Origin: Bifidobacterium vansinderenii
GTDB taxonomy: Bacteria > Actinomycetota > Actinomycetes > Actinomycetales > Bifidobacteriaceae
Direction of reading: 5' to 3'
Length of the DNA: 64,000 nt
Assembly (NCBI RefSeq): GCF_002234915.1
Contig: NZ_NEWD01000002.1
Location: 94,053 to 158,052 of the forward strand
The stretch's first letter is position 1. Each line of letters opens with the position of its first letter. Positions 37,743 to 47,442 of the stretch are shown piece after piece. Below the pieces are notes generated by a model. It had not been told where the DNA came from. It ran no database searches and worked only from the letters and a program-made list of their open reading frames with translations. A program made the position numbers and the translations under genes.

Positions 37743-39041
37743 ATGATGCGCGTGACGATGGAGAAGATTCTGCTCATGATCATGTCCCTGACGCTCATGT
37801 CGACGTTGCCCATCGGCATGATCGACGGCGGGACCATGACCGCAGGCCTTCTTCTGTCCCTGATCTGCTCGGGTCTGATCGAATGGCGGCGAGGCGTCTC
37901 CTCCGGCACCTGGGTGATCTGTGCGGCGTACGTGCTCGGAGCGCTGGCGTTCCCGCAATGGTGCGTGTTTCTTCCGATGATCGCCTACGATTCCGCCCGT
38001 CTCGCTCGGATCCCGTATCGGGGTTCCACCGGCGACTGGAATGCTCGCATGGGTATGATCAGCGGATTGCCGTGTCTGACGCCCGTTCTCGCGTGGTCAG
38101 TGCGACACCGCTATGGATGGTATGACGCCATGGGGATCACCGCCCCCGGGGCATTCGTCGCAACGATGTCGTTGCTGGCGACGAGCGTGCTGCTTGGGGC
38201 TGCACTGGGATCGGCTCGGGCCGAATCCTCGGCATCTCGCCGAGCACTCCGTCGCGCACGTGATCAGGCTCGAGAACGTCTCCGCCATATTCGTCTTCGC
38301 CTGTCCGACATCGAGGAGGAACGGGCGCGGGCGGTGCGTATGGCCACGCTCGGCGAGCGTACCCGCATCGCCCGTGAGATCCATGACAACGTCGGCCACG
38401 CGCTGACGCGTGCGATCATGCAGTCCCAGGCGGGCAAGGCCGTCGCCGACGCCACGGGAGACGTCGTGGCGTCGCAGGGATTCGACGCGCTGAACGCCAC
38501 GCTGAACGACGCCATGACGATGATCAGGCGCTCCGTGCATGATCTTGAGGACGACGGCACCGATTTCGCCGCCCAGATCGCCGACGCCGCGGGATCGTTC
38601 GATGGCGTGTCCCCCGATTTCTCGGTGACGTTGACCAACGACATCGTCTCCGCACCCGCGCCGGTGTCCCGCTGTCTTGCCACGACGATCCGTGAGGCGC
38701 TGTCCAATGTGGTACGGCACAGCCATGCCCGTACCGCGACGGTCACATTGCGCGATTTTCCCGCCATATGGCAGCTGGTGGTGCTGGATCCCGGACCGGC
38801 ACGGCATGATGCTCCCTTGCCCCAGTCCGAAGCCGCCGTATCAGGTGCCGATGAGAGGCTTCGTGGAATGGGACTGTCGGATATCGAGGCACGGGTACGC
38901 GCCTTGAACGGCATGTCGTCATGCGGACCGTATCGTGAGGGGTGGAGGGTATTCGTTTCCATTCCCAAGGCGCCATGGTCTCAAAGCTCCGTGGGGTACG
39001 AATCCGATCACGGAAAGACACCGAGTCCAAAGGAGGCATGA
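37743..39041 (+). CDS. Sensor histidine kinase, NarL-type partner (HisKA_3)
   Basis: 432 aa. The first 165 residues hold about five membrane segments with very short outside loops, suggesting a membrane-embedded (intramembrane) sensor. The dimerisation/phospho-acceptor segment is RIAREIHDNVGHALTRAIM with His214. The ATPase domain has an N-box region (TTIREALSNVVRHSHA) and GMGLSDIEARVRALNG as the G-box. Its stop overlaps the start region of the response-regulator gene. RBS GGGAGG. Confidence 0.92.
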   Translation: MMRVTMEKILLMIMSLTLMSTLPIGMIDGGTMTAGLLLSLICSGLIEWRRGVSSGTWVICAAYVLGALAFPQWCVFLPMIAYDSARLARIPYRGSTGDWNARMGMISGLPCLTPVLAWSVRHRYGWYDAMGITAPGAFVATMSLLATSVLLGAALGSARAESSASRRALRRARDQARERLRHIRLRLSDIEEERARAVRMATLGERTRIAREIHDNVGHALTRAIMQSQAGKAVADATGDVVASQGFDALNATLNDAMTMIRRSVHDLEDDGTDFAAQIADAAGSFDGVSPDFSVTLTNDIVSAPAPVSRCLATTIREALSNVVRHSHARTATVTLRDFPAIWQLVVLDPGPARHDAPLPQSEAAVSGADERLRGMGLSDIEARVRALNGMSSCGPYREGWRVFVSIPKAPWSQSSVGYESDHGKTPSPKEA

Positions 39042-39706
39042 TGAGGACGGCAATCGTGGACGATGATCCGATCGTCTGCCAATCATTGACGACCATATTG
39101 ACGGCCACGCGGACGGCGCAGGTCCTGTGGACGGCGTGCAACGGCGACGACGCGATTCTCCAGTACTTCGCAACGCCGGCCAGTCATCCCGATGTGTTGC
39201 TGATCGACATACAGATGCCGGGAAAGGACGGGATCACGACGGCGCAGGAGATTCTGCGGCGGGATCCGGCGGCGCGTATCCTGTTCCTCACCACGTTTTC
39301 CGATCAGGCATATATCACACAAGCCATGGCCCTGGGAGCCAAGGGATATCTCATCAAGCAGGACGTGGCGGCCGTGGGGCCCGCTCTGCAGGCGGTGATG
39401 GCGGGACAGATCGTGTTGGGTGCCGAAGTGCTCGGTAAACTGTCGGGAATGGCGCCAGCTCACGATTCCGCCGCTACTCCTGTTTCCAACGATGACGCCG
39501 TTGACGCGGCCGCGTTGAACACCCTCACCGACAGGGAACGGGAGGTGGCCCGACTCGTCGCCAAAGGGCTCGACAATCGGGACATCGCTGCACGACTGTT
39601 CCTCAGCGAGGGCACGGTACGTAACCGCATCAGCTCCATGCTTGACAAACTCGGACTGACCAACCGCACCCAGCTGGCGATCCTGTGGATCAACACGCAT
39701 CGATGA
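39041..39706 (+). CDS. LuxR/NarL-family response regulator
   Basis: 221 aa. Receiver domain with the acidic pair in AIVDDDP, phosphorylatable Asp56 in LLIDIQMPGKDG and the conserved Lys in GAKGYLIKQD; C-terminal LuxR HTH (LTDREREVARLVAKGLDNRD, SEGTVRNRISSMLDKLGLTN). Two ATGs at 39038 and 39041; AGGAGG is 1 or 4 nt away, so the second is more likely. It overlaps the kinase stop. Probably controls the divergent exporter operon and itself. Confidence 0.94.
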   Translation: MRTAIVDDDPIVCQSLTTILTATRTAQVLWTACNGDDAILQYFATPASHPDVLLIDIQMPGKDGITTAQEILRRDPAARILFLTTFSDQAYITQAMALGAKGYLIKQDVAAVGPALQAVMAGQIVLGAEVLGKLSGMAPAHDSAATPVSNDDAVDAAALNTLTDREREVARLVAKGLDNRDIAARLFLSEGTVRNRISSMLDKLGLTNRTQLAILWINTHR

Positions 39707-39898
39707 TCGCATTCTCTCTTCCTCCTCGTTTGCCATGTATGGAATCATCTGGCAACAATCACCCTTTCATGACCGCGAGCCGATAAGATCGCCAGTACAG
39801 GCCGAAGGCGGCCTGCCGTGGCTCATCCGTTTGCAGGCTTGCACGGCGCTCGATGCAGAGCGGGGCCCGATCCGTATCAACGACGAAAGGATCAATCG

Positions 39899-40840
39899 AT
39901 GGATATCAGGAACGTAGTCGTGGCCGGTGGTGGCGTGCTCGGCAGCCAGATCGCCTTCCAGATCGCGTATAAGGGATTCCACGTGACCGTGTGGCTGCGC
40001 AGCGAGGGGTCGATCGGCCGCGCGAAGCCGAAGTTCGAACGGCTCAAGGGCATCTATCTGAACACGCTCGAGGCAATGAAGACGAACCCGGCGGCCTACT
40101 GCCGCGGACTTGCCCCCTCCCCCGATCTATCCGCAGAACAGATCGACGAGCTCAAGGCAAACGTTGGACGGGCATTCGACGGCATCGTGTACACCACGTC
40201 CTATGAGGAGGCGGCCAAGGACGCCGATCTGGTGATCGAGTCGATCGCCGAGAACCCGCAGGACAAGATCGCCTTCTACACGGAGCTCGCCAAGCATCTG
40301 CCGGAACATACGATCGTCGCGACGAACTCCTCCACCATGCTGCCCAGCGCGTTCGCCGAATACACGGGACGTCCGGAGAAGTATCTCGCACTGCACTTCG
40401 CCAATGAGATCTGGCGCAACAATACGGCCGAGATCATGGGACACCCCGGCACCGGCGCGGAGGCGTACGACGAGACGGTCGCATTCGCCGAGGCGATCGG
40501 CATGATCCCGCTCAAGCTCAGGAAGGAGCAGCCCGGCTACATTCTCAACAGCATGCTGGTGCCGTTCCTCAGCGCGGCCGAGGCACTGCTCGCCACCGAC
40601 GTGGCCGATGTGGAGACGATCGACAAGACATGGATGCTCGCCACCGGAGCCCCGCTCGGCCCGTTCCGGATCCTCGACATCGTGGGCCTGACCACGGCGT
40701 ACAACATCGGCTCCATGGATCCTCGTTCCAAGGATCCGAACACGCCGCAGGGCAAGATCGCCGCCATGCTCAAGCAGTACATCGACGAGGGCAAGACCGG
40801 CATCAACGCCGGCGAGGGCTTCTATAAGTACGGCAAGTGA
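39899..40840 (+). CDS. 3-hydroxyacyl-CoA dehydrogenase family protein
   Basis: 313 aa. N-terminal NAD-binding Rossmann fold (VVVAGGGVLGSQIAF, residues 6-20), the ADLVIESIAENPQDK region, the NSSTMLPSAFAEYTGRPEKYLALHFANEIW block with the catalytic His of the family, and the C-terminal dimerisation domain (QPGYILNSMLVPFLSAAEALL). Bifidobacteria lack beta-oxidation, so the physiological substrate may not be a fatty acyl-CoA; a related 3-hydroxyacid or sugar acid dehydrogenase activity is possible. Single gene, followed by an unusual cluster of hairpin repeats. Confidence 0.85.
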   Translation: MDIRNVVVAGGGVLGSQIAFQIAYKGFHVTVWLRSEGSIGRAKPKFERLKGIYLNTLEAMKTNPAAYCRGLAPSPDLSAEQIDELKANVGRAFDGIVYTTSYEEAAKDADLVIESIAENPQDKIAFYTELAKHLPEHTIVATNSSTMLPSAFAEYTGRPEKYLALHFANEIWRNNTAEIMGHPGTGAEAYDETVAFAEAIGMIPLKLRKEQPGYILNSMLVPFLSAAEALLATDVADVETIDKTWMLATGAPLGPFRILDIVGLTTAYNIGSMDPRSKDPNTPQGKIAAMLKQYIDEGKTGINAGEGFYKYGK

Positions 40841-40866
40841 CGATGTCGTATAGAGAAAGGGCCTGA

Positions 40867-40918
40867 CCCCTCCCTCAGACCGCCTACGGCGGCCAGCTCC
40901 CTCCCCAGGAGGGAGCAC
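40867..40918 (+). repeat. Double-hairpin intergenic repeat, copy A
   Basis: Layout CCCTCCCTCAG, then a variable hairpin (CCGCC TAC GGCGG), then AGCTCCCTCCCCAGGAGGG and agcacg. The second part is itself a hairpin (CTCCCTCC/GGAGGGAG). Confidence 0.85.
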
Positions 40919-40941
40919 GCTGAGGTTCAGGCCTAATCCGT

Positions 40942-40996
40942 TCTCCCTCCATGGGAGGGAGATGTCATGATGCACATCATGACAGAGGGAGGGATC
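40942..40996 (-). repeat. Double-hairpin intergenic repeat, copy B (inverted)
   Basis: Same layout on the minus strand: TCCCTCCCTC, a 10-bp perfect stem TGTCATGATG/CATCATGACA, then the CTCCCTCC(CAT)GGAGGGAG hairpin. Lies head to tail with copies A and C. Confidence 0.85.
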
Positions 40997-41017
40997 AGAC
41001 ACCTTATCGTCTCGCAA

Positions 41018-41068
41018 TCCCTCCCCCAGTCACGCTTCGTATGCCATCCCCCTCCCTAGGAGGGAGCA
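41018..41068 (+). repeat. Double-hairpin intergenic repeat, copy C
   Basis: CCCTCCCCCAG, a weak short stem (ACG CTT CGT), then CCCTCCCTAGGAGGGAGCA. Ends 13 nt from the stop of the convergent DUF1846 gene. Confidence 0.8.
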
Positions 41069-41081
41069 TTTTGGTATTGGC

Positions 41082-42563
41082 CTACTTGTGGTAGAGGCTC
41101 ACGCGTTCGTACTTCGGCTCGCAGCACACATTGATGCCGAGCTTACGGTACAGCGCCTCATCAGTCGAGGAAATGATGACCGAGAAGAACGCGTCACAGC
41201 CGCGCAGCAGTTCAAGACCGTCAATCACGCGGGCCGCGACCGGGCTGTCCGCACTGGTGAGCGACAGCGCGATCAGGGTCTCGTCGGAATGCAGACGACG
41301 GTTCACGCTGTGCAGGTGCTCGGTCTTGAGCCTGCAGATCGGCTCGATGGCGGACTCATCGATCACACGGGCCGCATCGTCCACACCGGTCACGGCCTTC
41401 AACGCGTTCATCAGCAGGGCGCTGGCCGCACCCAGCAGGTCGCCGGTCCGTCCGGTGACCACACGACCGTCGGGCAGCACCATGGCGCCGGCCGGAGCGC
41501 CCGTCTCCTGCTCACGGGTCAGGGCGGCCCGGCGCGCGGGAGACAGGTTTTCGTCCACGCCCGCCTTCTTCATGATGGAACGCAGACGCTCCACCTGCTC
41601 CTCGCCCGTGCCGGTGCGCTTGACATTGACGACCGCGGTGAAGTATCGACGCACGATCTCCATGTTGGCGGCCTCATGGCATGCCTCGTCGTCCGAGATC
41701 GCGCATCCGGCCATGTTGACACCCATATCCGTGGGACTCTGATACGGGCTCTCGCCCAGAATGCGTTCCATCATGGCCTTGAGCACGGGGAACGCCTCGA
41801 CGTCGCGGTTGTAGTTGACCGTGGTCTTGCCGTACGCCTCCAGATGGAAAGGATCGATGATGTTGGCGTCGTCCAGGTCTACGGTCGCGGCCTCGTAGGC
41901 GATGTTCACCGGATGGTTGAGCGGCAGGTTCCAGATGGGGAACGTCTCGTATTTGGCGTATCCGGCGGAGATGCCGCGCTGGTGCTCGTGATACAGCTGC
42001 GACAGGCAGGTGGCGAGCTTGCCGGAACCAGGACCGGGCGCGGTGACCACGACGAGCGGCCGGCTGGTGACGATGTAGTCGTTACGGCCATAGCCCTGGT
42101 CGGATACGATGTGCTCGATGTCGTGCGGGTATCCGGCGATCGGATAGTGCAGATAGCAGGTGATGCCCAGCTGCTCCAGACGATGACGGTAGGCGTCCGC
42201 GGCCGGCTGGCCGGCGTACTGGGTGAGCACGACCGATCCGACGAGGAAGCCGTGATCGCGGAACACGTCGATCAGTCGCAGCACGTCCTCGTCATAGGTG
42301 ATGCCGAGATCGCCGCGCACCTTGGCCTTTTCGATATGGTTGGCATTGACGGCGATGACGATCTCCACGTCATCGGACAGACTCTGCAGCATGCGGAACT
42401 TGGTATCGGGCTCGAAGCCCGGCAGCACACGCGACGCATGGTAGTCGTCGAACAGCTTGCCACCGAATTCCAGATACAGCTTGCCGCCGAACTGCGCGAT
42501 GCGCTTGCGAATGTTGGCGGCCTGCAGCTCGATGTACTTGTCGTTGTCAAATCCCTGTCGCAT
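41082..42563 (-). CDS. DUF1846 domain-containing protein
   Basis: 493 aa, conserved family of unknown biochemical role. Visible features: MRQGFDNDKYIELQAANIRKRIAQFGGKLYLEFGGKLFDDYHASRVLPGF-type start (only the first residues are family-defining), a P-loop-like TAPGPGSGKLATCLSQ near residue 190, and PTDMGVNMAGCAISDDEAC. The C-terminal part contains LKTEHLHSVNRRLHSDETLIALS. I chose the ATG at 42563, where similarity begins, with a GGGA box upstream. Convergent with the dehydrogenase gene; the space between holds three repeats. Confidence 0.88.
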   Translation of the reverse strand: MRQGFDNDKYIELQAANIRKRIAQFGGKLYLEFGGKLFDDYHASRVLPGFEPDTKFRMLQSLSDDVEIVIAVNANHIEKAKVRGDLGITYDEDVLRLIDVFRDHGFLVGSVVLTQYAGQPAADAYRHRLEQLGITCYLHYPIAGYPHDIEHIVSDQGYGRNDYIVTSRPLVVVTAPGPGSGKLATCLSQLYHEHQRGISAGYAKYETFPIWNLPLNHPVNIAYEAATVDLDDANIIDPFHLEAYGKTTVNYNRDVEAFPVLKAMMERILGESPYQSPTDMGVNMAGCAISDDEACHEAANMEIVRRYFTAVVNVKRTGTGEEQVERLRSIMKKAGVDENLSPARRAALTREQETGAPAGAMVLPDGRVVTGRTGDLLGAASALLMNALKAVTGVDDAARVIDESAIEPICRLKTEHLHSVNRRLHSDETLIALSLTSADSPVAARVIDGLELLRGCDAFFSVIISSTDEALYRKLGINVCCEPKYERVSLYHK

Positions 42564-42688
42564 GTGGCGGGAATCCCTTCTCGAACGGCGGTGCAAATGA
42601 AAGCATTATAGGGACAGCCCGGAACCACGGACAGCCATACGACACGCCCAAGGCCGACAGGACGACAGAGACGACCGCAAAGACGACA

Positions 42689-42719
42689 AAGGGGCCGCGG
42701 CATTACGCCGTGACCCCTT
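42689..42719 (-). terminator. Hairpin after pta
   Basis: Imperfect stem with AAGGGG/CCCCTT and CGGC/GCCG pairs around an ATTAC loop, 28 nt after the pta stop on the minus strand, followed by TTTG. Confidence 0.6.
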
Positions 42720-42746
42720 GGAGTGTCAGTCAGCCTTGAATTGGCA

Positions 42747-44423
42747 TCACTGGGCGGTGACCGCGGTCAGCGCCACGGTGTTGATGATGTCCTCGACGTT
42801 GGCGCCGCGGGACAGATCGTTCACCGGCTTGTTCAGGCCCTGCAGCACCGGGCCGATGGCCAGGGCGCCGGAGGAGCGCTGCACGGCCTTGTAGCCGATG
42901 TTGCCGGCGCACAGGTCCGGGAACACGAACACGTTGACGTGGCCGGCCACATCGTTGCCCTTGGCCTTGGTGGAGGCCACGACCGGGGACCAGGCGGCAT
43001 CGAACTGGATGGATCCGACGACAGCCAGATCCGGATCCTTCTGCTTGACGATGGAGGTGGCCTCCTCGACCAGATCCACATCCGGGCCCTTGCCAGAGCC
43101 GAGGGTGGAGTAGGACAGCATGCCGACCTTCGGGTCGATGCCGAAGGCCTTGGCGGTCTCGGCGGACTGCAGGGCGATCTCGGCGAGCTGCTCGGCGTTC
43201 GGGTTGAGGTTGATGGCGCAGTCGGCGAACACGGCCACGTGATCCTTGAAGCACATCAGGAAGGCACCGGAGACGAGCTTCTGACCGGGCTTGGTCTTGA
43301 TGACCTGCAGGGCCGGACGCACGGTGTTGGCGGTGGAGTTGATGGAGCCGGAGACCAGACCGTCGGCCTTGCCGAGCACCACGAGCATGGTGCCGAAGTA
43401 GCTGGCGTCGGTCAGCTGCTTGCGGGCCTGCTCCGGGGTCATGCCCTTCTTGGCGCGAAGCTCGCACAGCTTCTCGACCATCGGGGCCAGCACCTCTTCG
43501 TCGTTCATGGACTGGAAGGAGGCCTTCTCGAGGGAGTTGAGGCCGAGCTCCTTGCCACGGGCCAGGATCTGATCCTTCTCGCCAACGATGATCAGGTTGA
43601 CGATGTCGCGCTCGAGCAGGTAGTCGGCGGCCTTGATGATACGGTCCTCTTCGCCTTCCGGCAGAACGATCGTCTTCTTGGCGGCCTTGGCCTTGTTCAG
43701 CAGGTCGGACTGGAAGGCGTACGGCGTGGTGGGCTGAGCGAAGTCCTGGTTCAGGGCGGCGAGGATCTGGGCGGCCGGGACATGGGCTTCGAAGTCGGCG
43801 AGGGCGGCCTTGGCCTCCTCCTCGGTGCCGCAGTCGTGAGCCGGAACGGTCCACACCGGAGCTGCGAAGTCGGCGAGGGCCTCCTTAACGGCCGGGGCCT
43901 TCTCGTCGTCGCAACCGGTCAGGAACACGCCAGCGACGGTCTGGCCGGCATCCTTGACGCTCTTGGCGCAGGCTTCGACGGTGGCCTTGGCCTGCTTGGC
44001 GTCACGCTGCAGAGCGCACACGGCGAGGAACACGGGAGCCTTGAGATCGGCGGCCACGGCGGCGTTGAAGTCAAAGGCGGCGGGATCGAAGACACCGCTC
44101 TTGTCGGTGCCAACCACCACGACGGCCTCCGGATCCACGGCGGCCACGGCGGCGGAGTACGCGCGCACGATATCGCCACGGGCGCCTTCCTTATCCTCGC
44201 GGGCGGCACAGGGGCACACGCCAACGGCCTGCTCGCGGGACTGGCCGGCATTGGCGGCTCCCAGAAGCACGTCGGTGAAGGTTTCCTTCTTGCAGGCGGC
44301 CGGACGGAACACACCGGTCTTGTACTGTCCTGCGAGAGCGGAAACGACACCGTAGGCGACGACATTGCGGCCATTGGCGGCTTCGGGGCTGGCGATATAC
44401 ACACTGGTAAGACTCACGGTCAT
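42747..44423 (-). CDS. pta: Phosphate acetyltransferase
   Basis: Interconverts acetyl-phosphate and acetyl-CoA. 558 aa with an N-terminal P-loop-like/DRTGG-type regulatory region (VYIASPEAANGRNVVAYGVV) and a C-terminal PTA_PTB catalytic domain (from about residue 230: LPEGEEDRIIKAADYLLERD, SGSINSTANTVRPALQVIKT, MLSYSTLGSGKGPDVD, VFPDLCAGNIGYKAVQR). In bifidobacteria it withdraws part of the acetyl-P made by phosphoketolase into acetyl-CoA. It is 247 nt downstream of xfp on the same strand, but a strong terminator lies between, and a TACAAT -10-like box (44498-44493) suggests an own promoter. Confidence 0.97.
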   Translation of the reverse strand: MTVSLTSVYIASPEAANGRNVVAYGVVSALAGQYKTGVFRPAACKKETFTDVLLGAANAGQSREQAVGVCPCAAREDKEGARGDIVRAYSAAVAAVDPEAVVVVGTDKSGVFDPAAFDFNAAVAADLKAPVFLAVCALQRDAKQAKATVEACAKSVKDAGQTVAGVFLTGCDDEKAPAVKEALADFAAPVWTVPAHDCGTEEEAKAALADFEAHVPAAQILAALNQDFAQPTTPYAFQSDLLNKAKAAKKTIVLPEGEEDRIIKAADYLLERDIVNLIIVGEKDQILARGKELGLNSLEKASFQSMNDEEVLAPMVEKLCELRAKKGMTPEQARKQLTDASYFGTMLVVLGKADGLVSGSINSTANTVRPALQVIKTKPGQKLVSGAFLMCFKDHVAVFADCAINLNPNAEQLAEIALQSAETAKAFGIDPKVGMLSYSTLGSGKGPDVDLVEEATSIVKQKDPDLAVVGSIQFDAAWSPVVASTKAKGNDVAGHVNVFVFPDLCAGNIGYKAVQRSSGALAIGPVLQGLNKPVNDLSRGANVEDIINTVALTAVTAQ

Positions 44424-44588
44424 ACACTCCTTCGCGAATGGTCAGTCCATTGCTGGGCTGAGGTGCGGCAACACTGCATTGCAACCTTGTCCATTGTAAG
44501 TGTGTGAGCGCCTCTCACTGACGGATGTTGTCGATTGTTGTCGTGATTTGCATCGACATACCAATAGTTGGGATTCGCCGGATATACG

Positions 44589-44623
44589 AAAACCCCTACA
44601 ACCATCTAGGCTGTAGGGGTTTT
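44589..44623 (-). terminator. xfp intrinsic terminator
   Basis: Perfect 12-bp stem AAAACCCCTACA/TGTAGGGGTTTT (44589-44600 with 44612-44623) with T- and A-runs at the ends, 47 nt after the xfp stop. Confidence 0.93.
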
Positions 44624-44670
44624 CTACGATTCGCTAGCGAATCAGACCGTTACCGGTAATGTGACGAATC

Positions 44671-47148
44671 TCACTCGTTGTCGCCAGCGGTGGCGGCGGT
44701 GGCGGAGACGGCACCCGGCAGCTCGGTCTTGACGCCCGGCCACACCCAGTCGGTGTAGTCCGGGTGATCGTAGCCGTTGTCGACGGCGAACTGGAAGGCC
44801 TCGAGGCGGAAGTCCTCGAGCTTCTTGATCTCGTCGGCGTACTTGTCGGCGTCGACCATGCGCAGAGCCTCAGCGGTCAGCTCGTAGCGGTCGATGTTGT
44901 TCACGCGCACCATGTCGAACGGCGTGGTGGTGGAACCCTGCTCCTCGTAGCCGTGGACGTTGAAGTTGTCGTGGTTCGGGCGATCGTAGATCAGGCCACG
45001 CACGTCGTGGGCGTAGGAGTGGTAGGCGAACAGGACCGGCTTGTCGGCGGTGAAGAGGTCAGCGAACTCCTCATCGGTCAGGGCCTCGTCGTTGTCCTTG
45101 GCGGACTGGAGCTTGACCAGATCCACCACGTTGACGACCTTGAACTTCACGCCAAGCTTGTTCAGCTTGTCGGCAGCGGCCATGAGCTCCTGGGTCGGAA
45201 CGTCACCGGCGGAAGCCAGCACGACCTCGACCTCGTCGTTGGAGTGAACGTTGGAAGCCCACTCCCACTCGGCGGCACCCTTCTCGAGCTCGGCACGAGC
45301 CTCGTCCAGGGTCTGCCAGGTGGCGGCCGGCTGCTTACCGGCGATGATCGCGTTGATCATGTTGGTGGACTTGTAGACCTTCTCGCCAACGGCCAGCAGC
45401 ATGTTGGCATCGGCAGCGAAGTAGATGCCGATCACGTGGTCGTTGTTGTAGCACTTGTTCAGCAGCACGGAGGTCACACCCGGATCCTGGTGCGAGAAGC
45501 CGTTGTGATCCTGACGCCACACGTGAGAGGTGACGAGCAGGTTCATGGAGGAGATCGGCTTGCGCCACGGGATCTCACGCACGGTGGCCTCGAGCCACTT
45601 GGCGTGCTGGTTCAGCATGGAGTCGATCACGTGCACGAAGGACTCGTAGGAGCTCCAGATGCCGTGACGGCCGGTGAGCAGGTAGGCCTCGAGGAAGCCT
45701 TCCATCTGGTGCTCGGACAGCTGCTCCACAACCTGACCGGTGACGTTCATGTGCTCGTCGACCAGGTCGGACAGGTAGCCGGCATCCCACTGCTTGTTGG
45801 TGACCTCGTAGGAGGCCTGCAGACGGTTGGAGGCGGTCTCATCCGGTCCGAAGATGCGGAAGGAATCCGGGTTCAGCTTGATGACGTCGCGGGTGTAGAC
45901 GCCGAGACGACGGGTGGCCTCGAGCTGGCCCCAGCCGTGGCCGAACTCCTTGACTTCCTTGACCTCGTAGTCGTCGAGGTTCGGGAGCTTCAGGTCCTCG
46001 CGGATGCGACCACCGTTGGCGTTCGGGTTCTGGCCGATGCGCAGCTCGCCCTGCGGCATGAACTTGGTGACCTCGGGACGGATGGCGCCGTTCTCGTCGA
46101 ACAGCTCCTCCGGCTTGTAGGACTCCAGCCACTTCTTGAGGACGTTGAAGTGCTCCTCGGTATCGCGGGCGGAAGCCAGCGGCACCTGGTGGGAACGCCA
46201 GGAACCCTCGGTCTTCTTGCCGTCGATGAACTTCGGGCAGGTCCAGCCCTTCGGGGTGCGGAAGATGATCATCGGGTAGAACGGACGGTGCTTGTCGTCG
46301 GTCTGAGCGGCGGCCTTGATGTCGCAGATCTCGTCGAAGACGGTCTCGAACAGCTCGGCGAAGCGACGGTGGATCGACAGGTGATCCTCATCGTCGAAGC
46401 CAGCGACGAACTCGTAGGGCTCGTAACCCATGCCGTGGAAGAACTCGTGGAGCTCTTCGTCGGAGATGCGGGACAGGATGGTCGGGTTGGCGATCTTGTA
46501 GCCGTTGAGGTGCAGGATCGGCAGCACGATACCGTCGGTGCGCGGGTTCACGAGCTTGTTGGACTGCCAACCGGTGGCCAGCGGGCCGGTCTCGGCCTCA
46601 CCGTCGCCGACGATGGCCGGCACGAACAGGCTCGGGTTGTTCATCACAGCGCCGTAGGCGTGGGACAGGGCGTAACCCAGCTCGCCACCCTCGTGGATGG
46701 AGCCCGGGGTCTCCGGAGCGTAGTGGGAGGGGATACCACCCGGGTAGGAGAACTGGCGGAAGAACTTCTGCAGGCCAGCCTCGTCCTTGGTGATGTTCGG
46801 GAAGTACTCGGTGTAGGTACCGTCAACGTAGGACTGGGAGGTACCAGCGGGGCCGCCGTGGCCCGGTCCCATGATGATCACGGTGTTCTGCTGGTGGTCA
46901 GCGATAAGACGGTTGATGTGGCCGATGAGGAAGTTCAGGCCAGGGGTGGTGCCCCAGTGTCCGACCAGGCGGTGCTTCACATCCTCACGGGTGAAGGGCT
47001 CCTTCATCAGCGGGTTGCTGCGGAGGTAGATCTGACCGATGGAGAGGTAGTTGGTGACGCGCCAGTACTTGTCGACGGCCTCGAGGGTTTCGTCGGAGAT
47101 CGGAGCGTTCAGCTTCTTCCAAGGGGTGCCAATAACAGGACTCGTCAT
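44671..47148 (-). CDS. xfp: Xylulose-5-phosphate/fructose-6-phosphate phosphoketolase
   Basis: Key enzyme of the bifid shunt: TPP-dependent cleavage of F6P or X5P with phosphate to acetyl-phosphate plus E4P or GAP. 825 aa, full length, with [16 protein letters not shown], the phosphate-site GHGGPAG ([17 protein letters not shown]), the TPP motif [19 protein letters not shown], and the C-terminal [20 protein letters not shown]. The start at 47148 has AGGAG 5 nt upstream. Presence of this gene with ackA and pta is the best taxonomic marker in the window. A -35 TTGACA/-10 TAACAA promoter lies about 165 nt upstream. Confidence 0.99.
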   Translation of the reverse strand: MTSPVIGTPWKKLNAPISDETLEAVDKYWRVTNYLSIGQIYLRSNPLMKEPFTREDVKHRLVGHWGTTPGLNFLIGHINRLIADHQQNTVIIMGPGHGGPAGTSQSYVDGTYTEYFPNITKDEAGLQKFFRQFSYPGGIPSHYAPETPGSIHEGGELGYALSHAYGAVMNNPSLFVPAIVGDGEAETGPLATGWQSNKLVNPRTDGIVLPILHLNGYKIANPTILSRISDEELHEFFHGMGYEPYEFVAGFDDEDHLSIHRRFAELFETVFDEICDIKAAAQTDDKHRPFYPMIIFRTPKGWTCPKFIDGKKTEGSWRSHQVPLASARDTEEHFNVLKKWLESYKPEELFDENGAIRPEVTKFMPQGELRIGQNPNANGGRIREDLKLPNLDDYEVKEVKEFGHGWGQLEATRRLGVYTRDVIKLNPDSFRIFGPDETASNRLQASYEVTNKQWDAGYLSDLVDEHMNVTGQVVEQLSEHQMEGFLEAYLLTGRHGIWSSYESFVHVIDSMLNQHAKWLEATVREIPWRKPISSMNLLVTSHVWRQDHNGFSHQDPGVTSVLLNKCYNNDHVIGIYFAADANMLLAVGEKVYKSTNMINAIIAGKQPAATWQTLDEARAELEKGAAEWEWASNVHSNDEVEVVLASAGDVPTQELMAAADKLNKLGVKFKVVNVVDLVKLQSAKDNDEALTDEEFADLFTADKPVLFAYHSYAHDVRGLIYDRPNHDNFNVHGYEEQGSTTTPFDMVRVNNIDRYELTAEALRMVDADKYADEIKKLEDFRLEAFQFAVDNGYDHPDYTDWVWPGVKTELPGAVSATAATAGDNE

Positions 47149-47308
47149 GTGTACTCCTGTACTTCTGCACTTGATGTGCGATCGGTTATTTCCTCAGGAT
47201 TGCAATCCCTTGTGTTCCTTGGATTGGAACGTGCAATGAACTGCATTTCCTAATCGCCCTTAATGGTAAAGGAACGAGCGGACTTTTGCATAATCGGCCG
47301 TCGGACTT

Positions 47309-47337
47309 TTGTTAAGAAATGTTCGCAAAGTTGTCAA
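47309..47337 (-). promoter_or_regulatory. Candidate xfp promoter
   Basis: On the minus strand: -35 TTGACA (47337-47332), exactly 17 nt spacer, then TAACAA (47314-47309) as -10. Other -10-like boxes (ATTATG, TACCAT) lie closer to the gene. Confidence 0.6.
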
Positions 47338-47402
47338 AGGGGATCGAAACTTGTGCGTTTTCGGGAATAGGTGAAAACGCCCCGCCGGGCCGATAACTCT
47401 TG

Positions 47403-47442
47403 GGTTTTCGGTTGCCGTGGTTTGCCACGGCGTGTGAAAACC
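47403..47442. other. Two-level hairpin in the xfp-guaA intergenic region
   Basis: Inner stem GCCGTGG/CCACGGC (47414-47420 with 47425-47431) and outer stem GGTTTTC/GAAAACC (47403-47409 with 47436-47442) separated by 4-nt bulges on both sides. No T-run. Possibly a leader structure or an operator cruciform. Confidence 0.5.

Noticed and set aside
47403..47442. Terminator of guaA or xfp
   Set aside because: The hairpin lies upstream of both genes and has no T-run, so it cannot end either transcript.
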